Source of the DNA: Thermodesulfobacteriota bacterium
GTDB taxonomy: Bacteria > Desulfobacterota > Desulfobacteria > Desulfobacterales > Desulfosudaceae
Reading direction: 5' to 3'
Length of the DNA stretch: 64,000 nt
Assembly (NCBI GenBank): GCA_040753795.1
Contig: JBFMDX010000004.1
Location: 62,001 to 126,000 of the forward strand
Shown here: positions 59,538 through 64,000 of the stretch, piece by piece
Layout of the letters: each line of letters starts with the position of its first letter
Position numbering within the stretch: the stretch's first letter is position 1
Notes under the pieces: model-generated
The model's input: the letters and a program-made list of their open reading frames with translations, nothing else
Told to the model about the DNA's origin: nothing
Database searches by the model: none
Program-made: the position numbers and the translations under genes

Positions 59538-60344
59538 ATGAGTTCTGAAAACGGTTTCTACGCCGGCTGCGACGTGGGCTCCACCACCGGCAAAGCGGTC
59601 ATCATTAAAGAAAACAAAATCGTCGGGTCGGCCATCATGCCCGGGGAGATCGATCCCGGGGAAACCGCCTCCCGCGTGCTGGAAATGGCCTGCCGGCAGG
59701 TTGCGGGCCTGTCGGGCATCAGCGGCCTCACCCGGCTGATCGGAACCGGATACGGCCGCAACGAAGTCCCCTTTGCCCATGATAATATCTCGGAAATCAC
59801 CTGCCATGCGTCCGGCGTCTTTTTCTGCAAACCGGACGTTCGCACCGTCCTGGATATCGGCGGCCAGGACGTCAAAGCCATCGCCATGGACGAAAACGGC
59901 CGGGTCCGCGAGTTTGTCATGAACGACAAGTGCGCCGCCGGCACCGGCCGTTTTCTGGAAATGATGAGCCGAATCTTCAAAATGGACCTGGACCAGTTTT
60001 CCGATCTCTCCCTCCAGGCCCGAGCCGTCATTCCCATCACCTCCCAATGCAGCGTTTTTGCTGAAACCGAGGTCATCAGCCTGCTCAGCAAAAAAAAGCC
60101 CGCCGCCGACATCGCCGCCGGCATCCAGGCATCCATTGCCAAACGCAGCTTCACGCTTTTAAAACGGGTCGGCATCCAGCCCAAAGTGACCGTTACCGGC
60201 GGCTGCTCCAAAAGCAAGGGGCTGATCATACACCTGGCCCGCCTGTTGAGAATGGAACCGGAACCGCTGCCCGTCGATCCCCAGTTGATGGGCGCCCTGG
60301 GCGCCGCGGCCGAAGCCCGAAAGCAGGCCACCGGTAATAGATAA
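59538..60344 (+). CDS. BadF-type activator ATPase 3
   Basis: A 268-aa ASKHA activase for the second module. It has 'AGCDVGSTTGKAVII', 'VLDIGGQDVKAIAMD', Fe-S cysteines in 'NDKCAAGTGRFLEMM' and 'TSQCSVFAETEV', and 'VTGGCSKSKGLI' in place of the usual GGVAKN. As a lone ATPase for its module it may be a homodimer, as in 2-hydroxyacyl-CoA dehydratase activators (HgdC/CompA). The ATG at 59538 has GGGAG 5 nt upstream. An earlier in-frame ATG at 59523 overlaps the preceding stop. It is the last gene of the operon. Confidence 0.88.
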   Translation: MSSENGFYAGCDVGSTTGKAVIIKENKIVGSAIMPGEIDPGETASRVLEMACRQVAGLSGISGLTRLIGTGYGRNEVPFAHDNISEITCHASGVFFCKPDVRTVLDIGGQDVKAIAMDENGRVREFVMNDKCAAGTGRFLEMMSRIFKMDLDQFSDLSLQARAVIPITSQCSVFAETEVISLLSKKKPAADIAAGIQASIAKRSFTLLKRVGIQPKVTVTGGCSKSKGLIIHLARLLRMEPEPLPVDPQLMGALGAAAEARKQATGNR

Positions 60345-60403
60345 TATCAAAGCCAAAAAGAGAATAACCGGTTTTAGCCACTCCCGAGGCGGAGGAAAAG
60401 CAC

Positions 60404-60424
60404 CGGCATACACGCCGTTTTTTT
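60404..60424 (+). terminator. Weak rho-independent terminator after the activase operon
   Basis: CGGC (60404-60407) and GCCG (60414-60417) with a 6-nt loop, followed by seven T. The stem is only 4 bp, so termination may be partial, allowing read-through into the DUF1302 gene. Confidence 0.4.
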
Positions 60425-60454
60425 GCGTGGTCCGGAAGGTATGTCCAAAAAATA

Positions 60455-60485
60455 TTGACTTCTGTTGCCCCTTCAGGTGTATAAT
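60455..60485 (+). promoter_or_regulatory. Promoter of the DUF1302/DUF1329 genes
   Basis: TTGACT at 60455-60460 and a perfect TATAAT at 60480-60485, preceded by TG, spaced by 19 bp. The resulting leader of about 95 nt is pyrimidine-rich with repeated TTTGTCTTT-like units before the AGGAGG ribosome site of the DUF1302 gene. Confidence 0.6.
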
Positions 60486-60584
60486 AAATCCGCTTTCATG
60501 ATGTTCTTTTGTCTTTTGTCTTTATTTTTGTCTTTACCGTTGTCTTGGTTTTTGTCCCTAATTAACTCTTTTTCAGGAGGGCTT

Positions 60585-62531
60585 ATGAAACACAAAACAT
60601 CACACCAACGTTTCCCCTGGTTGTTTTCAAAAGGATTTCTTTTGGTTGCGGCGGTTCTCTTATCCGGCGCACTAAATCCGGCGTCCGCTTTCCAGTTTGA
60701 AAAAGGCGACCTGAGGGGCAGTCTGGACACGACGCTATCTTATGGCCTGCAATGGCGTGTCCAGTCTCAGGATGATTCCATTATCGGCCTGACCAACGGC
60801 GGGAAGGCTTATTCCGTCAACGGCGACAACGGCAATTTGAACTTTGATAAAGGTCTGGTCAGCAATGTACCCAAAATTTCATCCGAACTGGAGCTGAAGT
60901 ATAAGAATTTCGGTGCGTTTGCCAGAGGCTGGGCCTTTTATGACTTTGCGGTGGAAAACCACCATATGGACAAAGCCGAGCTGACGAATGATGCCCTTGA
61001 CCTGGTGGGCAGTGATGTCAAGCTTCTGGACGCGTATGTTTCGGGAAATTTTGACATCGCCGACAAGCCGCTTGGCATTCGCGTGGGAGACCAGGTGGTC
61101 AGCTGGGGGGAGGGAACCTTTTTTACGGGTGGCATTAACACCATCAACCCCATGGATGTCAGCGCCATCCGGCTTCCCGGCGCCGAATTGAAGGAAGCCC
61201 TTATCCCCGAAGGAATGGTTGTCGCCTCCATGGGGATTTCGAGCAACGCCTCTTTTGAAGGCCTCTATCTGTATGACTGGGACTACACCGACATTGATCC
61301 GTCCGGATCTCTTTTTTCCACTTCAGACTCCGTCGGCGAGGGCGGTGAAAAGGTGGTGCTGGCGTTTGGATCCATTTCCGATGAAGGCACCGATCTGGGC
61401 TCCATGGGATTTGATCCGGACTTTCTGATGGTATCGCGGGGCCCCTCCGACAAGGCGGATGATAACGGGCAATATGGCCTGGCCTTCCGGTATTTAGCGG
61501 AAGCCATGAACGACACGGAGTTCGGTCTTTATTATGTGAATTACCACAGCCGCCTGCCCATATTAAGTACCCGGACGGGAACCGCCACGGGCGTGGCGTC
61601 AGCGTCAGCCGCTGCCTTCAACCAGACGGTAACGGCCATAACGCAACAGCTGATGGCCGCCGGAATGGATGCCGCGACCGCGCAGGCCACGGCCGTATCA
61701 AAAAGCGCCCCTTTGCTGGTCGATGCCTACGCTCAAACCGGTTATTATTATACCGAATATCCGGAAGACATCCCCATGTGCGGCCTGAGTTTCAATACCA
61801 GCCTCGGCTCAACCGGAGTCGCCCTGCAGGGTGAAGTCTCCTATCGTAATGACATGCCGCTGCAGATCGATGACGTGGAGATGGTTCTGGCCTACCTGTC
61901 ACCCATTGAATTCAATCCCTCGTACAAGGACAACCAGGTCGGCATCTTCGGCGCTGATGAGATCATTCACGGCTATATTGAAAAGGACGTTATCCAGACA
62001 CAGGTAACCGCTACCCAGGTCTTCGGGCCGACCCTGGGCTCGAACAGCTTTACGCTGCTCGGTGAAGTCGGTTACACCCGCGTGCAAGACATGCCGGATA
62101 AAAGCGAACTGCGCCTGGAATCCGCCGGTACCTATACCTCCGGTAACCCCTCTCAGGCGGTTCTGCCGCAGACGGATCCCACCAAGCCCTTTGGCGGCGC
62201 CCATTACGGGAAGGCGGCCGAATCGTCCGACCATTTCGCCGACGCCGATTCGTGGGGATACCGGTTGATGGCCAAACTCAACTACGAGAACGCCATCGGC
62301 CCGGTGGGACTGTCCCCATATTGCGCCTGGCAGCATGATGTTGCGGGAAACTCGCCCGCGCCCGGCGGCAATTTCATCGAGGACCGCAAGGCGGTTACGG
62401 TAGGCCTGACGGGGCTTTATTTAAGCGCCTGGTCGGTGGATGTAAGCTATACGAACTTTTTCGGCGCCGACCGGTACAACCTGATTAACGATCGTGACTT
62501 TATTCAAACCAACATCAAGTATTCATTCTAA
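60585..62531 (+). CDS. DUF1302 outer-membrane protein
   Basis: A 648-aa exported barrel protein. The signal peptide covers about residues 1-35 ('FLLVAAVLLSGALNPASA'). The DUF1302 hallmarks are 'DTTLSYGLQWRVQ', 'GVRVGDQVVSWGEGTFFTGGINTINPMD' (with I for the second residue), 'RLPGAELKEALIPEGMV' and a C-terminal 'INDRDFIQTNIKYSF' ending in Phe. Such proteins accompany DUF1329 proteins and are linked to uptake or envelope handling of hydrophobic or aromatic compounds. The ATG at 60585 has AGGAGG 5 nt upstream. The frame is open 40 codons earlier, which would cover the promoter. Confidence 0.85.
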   Translation: MKHKTSHQRFPWLFSKGFLLVAAVLLSGALNPASAFQFEKGDLRGSLDTTLSYGLQWRVQSQDDSIIGLTNGGKAYSVNGDNGNLNFDKGLVSNVPKISSELELKYKNFGAFARGWAFYDFAVENHHMDKAELTNDALDLVGSDVKLLDAYVSGNFDIADKPLGIRVGDQVVSWGEGTFFTGGINTINPMDVSAIRLPGAELKEALIPEGMVVASMGISSNASFEGLYLYDWDYTDIDPSGSLFSTSDSVGEGGEKVVLAFGSISDEGTDLGSMGFDPDFLMVSRGPSDKADDNGQYGLAFRYLAEAMNDTEFGLYYVNYHSRLPILSTRTGTATGVASASAAAFNQTVTAITQQLMAAGMDAATAQATAVSKSAPLLVDAYAQTGYYYTEYPEDIPMCGLSFNTSLGSTGVALQGEVSYRNDMPLQIDDVEMVLAYLSPIEFNPSYKDNQVGIFGADEIIHGYIEKDVIQTQVTATQVFGPTLGSNSFTLLGEVGYTRVQDMPDKSELRLESAGTYTSGNPSQAVLPQTDPTKPFGGAHYGKAAESSDHFADADSWGYRLMAKLNYENAIGPVGLSPYCAWQHDVAGNSPAPGGNFIEDRKAVTVGLTGLYLSAWSVDVSYTNFFGADRYNLINDRDFIQTNIKYSF

Positions 62532-62553
62532 CCAAAAGAATAGGAGATCGATT

Positions 62554-63915
62554 ATGCTGAAAAAAACGCTTTTACCCATAGGTCTTTTGCTGTTGTTCGC
62601 CATGGTCGCTTCTTCAGCCTGGGCCGTGTTATCTTCCGAGGAAATCGCCCGGCTGGGCAAGGATCTGACGCCGCTGGGAGGCGAAAAGGCCGGGAATGCC
62701 GCCGGCACCATTCCCGCCTGGGACGGGGGCATTACCACGCCGCCGGCCGAGTATAAGCCCGGCATGCATTATCCGGACCCCTATGCCGGCGACAAAAGCC
62801 TGGTTACCATTACCAAGAGCAATATGAGCCAGTACGCCGATAAACTGACAGCCGCCCACAAAGCCATGCTGGAACAGTATGATACGTTTAAAATGAACGT
62901 CTACCCGACCCACCGGAGCGCCGCCTGCCCGGAACGGATTTACGAGGCCACCAAAAAATCCGCGGCTACGGCCGAGCTGCTGGACAATGGCTACGGCGTA
63001 AAGAATACCGCTATCGGTATTCCCTTCCCCATTCCCAAAACCGGACTGGATGTGATCTGGAACCACATCCTGCGGTATCGCTGCGATAGAGCTGCCCGCT
63101 CCATCGCTCAGGCGGTGCTGACCCGGGGGGGCGAGTACACCCTGGTCGAAATGAAAGACGAGTTTGACATGCTTTACGCCCATGAAGGGATGACCCCGGA
63201 AACACTGGGGAATGTAATCACTTATTTTAAACAGGAAGTGGTCGCGCCGGCGCGTCTGGCCGGCGGCATCCTGCTGGTACATGAAACCATGGACCAGGTC
63301 AAGGAACCCCGGTCGGCCTGGATTTACAACCCGGGCCAGCGCCGGGTCCGGAGAGCGCCCAATGTCGCCTATGACAATCCCGGGACGGCTTCCGACGGCG
63401 TCAGAACGACGGACCAGTTTGACATGTTCAGCGGGGCCACGGACCGCTATGACTGGAAACTGGTGGGAAAAAAGGAAATCTACGTTCCTTATAACGCCTA
63501 CAAGCTTCACAGCGACAAGCTGACCTACAAGGAAATCCTGACCCCCCTGCACATCAATCCCGATGTCTGCCGGTACGAGCTTCACCGGGTCTGGGTCGTG
63601 GAAGCCACCTTGAAGGACGGCAGCCGTCATATTTATAAGCGCCGGACGTTCTATGTGGATGAAGACTCCTGGCAGATTGTTTTCTCCGATATCTATGATA
63701 ATCGGGATCAGCTCTGGCGTTTTTCCGAAGGCCATGTCATCAACTACTATAACGTGCCGTCCTTATGGACGACCCTGGAAGTCCACGGCGATCTTCAGTC
63801 CGGCCGATATCTCGCCCTGGGTCTGTATAATGAAAGCAGTGTGTATGATTTTGACATCAAACGGACCAAGGAAGACTATATGCCGGCCGCCTTACGGCGC
63901 GAAGGCACCAGGTAG
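62554..63915 (+). CDS. DUF1329 exported protein (LolB/LolA-like)
   Basis: A 453-aa exported protein. The signal peptide is 'LLPIGLLLLFAMVASSAWA', followed by 'LSSEEIARLGKDLTPLGGEKAGNAAGTIPAWDGGITTPPA', the DUF1329 start, and 'PFPIPKTGLDVIWNH', 'YNPGQRRVRRAPNVAYDNPG' and 'RRTFYVDEDSWQIVFSDIYDNRDQLWRF'. The fold is related to lipoprotein carriers, and it acts with the DUF1302 partner in the periplasm. AGGAGAT precedes the ATG, 22 nt after the DUF1302 stop. The two are co-transcribed and end at a strong terminator. Confidence 0.87.
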   Translation: MLKKTLLPIGLLLLFAMVASSAWAVLSSEEIARLGKDLTPLGGEKAGNAAGTIPAWDGGITTPPAEYKPGMHYPDPYAGDKSLVTITKSNMSQYADKLTAAHKAMLEQYDTFKMNVYPTHRSAACPERIYEATKKSAATAELLDNGYGVKNTAIGIPFPIPKTGLDVIWNHILRYRCDRAARSIAQAVLTRGGEYTLVEMKDEFDMLYAHEGMTPETLGNVITYFKQEVVAPARLAGGILLVHETMDQVKEPRSAWIYNPGQRRVRRAPNVAYDNPGTASDGVRTTDQFDMFSGATDRYDWKLVGKKEIYVPYNAYKLHSDKLTYKEILTPLHINPDVCRYELHRVWVVEATLKDGSRHIYKRRTFYVDEDSWQIVFSDIYDNRDQLWRFSEGHVINYYNVPSLWTTLEVHGDLQSGRYLALGLYNESSVYDFDIKRTKEDYMPAALRREGTR

Positions 63916-63950
63916 TCAAAGGAGCGCTGCTTCATTGTTGTAAATCACCG

Positions 63951-63982
63951 AACCGGGAGGGCAGATGCCCTCCCGGTTTTAT
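63951..63982 (+). terminator. Rho-independent terminator after DUF1329
   Basis: A perfect 12-bp stem, AACCGGGAGGGC (63951-63962) and GCCCTCCCGGTT (63967-63978), with loop AGAT, followed by TTAT. It is 35 bp after the DUF1329 stop codon. Confidence 0.85.
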
Positions 63983-64000
63983 CCTTCAATTTGACGACAG

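Noticed and set aside
62629-63735. 368-aa frame antisense to DUF1329
   Set aside because: Same reasoning: the plus-strand protein has a signal peptide and family motifs, and the antisense product has none.

Overview
The window looks like a chromosomal segment of a GC-rich, strictly anaerobic deltaproteobacterium (Desulfobacterota, probably a sulfate reducer related to Desulfosarcina/Desulfatiglans). The evidence is a glycyl radical enzyme, a rubrerythrin, ATP-driven benzoyl-CoA-reductase-type proteins with their Fe-S activator ATPases, and a DUF1302/DUF1329 envelope pair. No rRNA, tRNA or CRISPR array was found. The taxonomic placement is inference from gene content.

Layout. (1) 1-8.0 kb, minus strand: a visibly AT-richer defence island. 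It holds a small membrane protein and a 538-aa protein that share a short 'AGRDI' motif, a single-chain AAA ATPase-TOPRIM (DUF4435/PARIS-like) protein, an AIPR-family abortive-infection protein and a split adenine DNA methyltransferase whose operon runs off the left edge. (2) 8.0-11.5 kb: a repeat-rich scar zone with two toxin-antitoxin pairs, three families of dispersed repeats, a 20-codon remnant of a glycyl-radical-enzyme gene and a methyltransferase whose 3' end has been replaced by an antitoxin tail. (3) 11.5-17.6 kb: a glycyl radical enzyme without an activase in the window, a MerB-like protein, rubrerythrin, an ABM-domain protein, a GMC oxidoreductase with a cysteine cluster, and a fragment of a BadF-type activase. 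(4) 17.6-24 kb: a heavy-metal RND efflux operon (Cys-rich periplasmic protein, TolC-like, adaptor, CzcA-like pump) with a promoter that predicts a leaderless message. (5) 24.2-30.3 kb: porin, enoyl-CoA hydratase, thioesterase, Phd/VapC pair and an orphan adenine methyltransferase. (6) 30.3-38.5 kb: a trp operon, trpL-E-G-D-C-thioesterase-[two long hairpins]-F-B-A-DNA methyltransferase, with a classic Trp-codon leader peptide and attenuator. (7) 38.5-43 kb: cinA, an amidohydrolase and a two-component system. (8) 43-49.6 kb, minus strand: ACT protein, branched-chain-amino-acid-type ABC transporter and a PaaK-like protein that has lost its ATP-binding loop. (9) 49.8-60.3 kb, plus strand: a GntR-regulated operon with a bzdNOPQ-like set (two reductase subunits and two activator ATPases), a small Cys-motif protein, and a second divergent module (two reductase-like subunits and one ATPase). 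(10) 60.4-64 kb: a DUF1302/DUF1329 outer-membrane/periplasmic pair with its own promoter and terminator.

Functional reading. Regions 8-10 look like one catabolic island for an organic, probably aromatic, acid. The Liv-type transporter and DUF1302/1329 proteins would serve uptake, the PaaK-like protein CoA chemistry or binding, and the reductase/dehydratase modules low-potential reduction or dehydration of a CoA thioester under GntR control. The substrate cannot be read from the sequence. The strongest candidates for something undescribed are the duplicated reductase/activase operon and the AGRDI-motif gene pair in the defence island.
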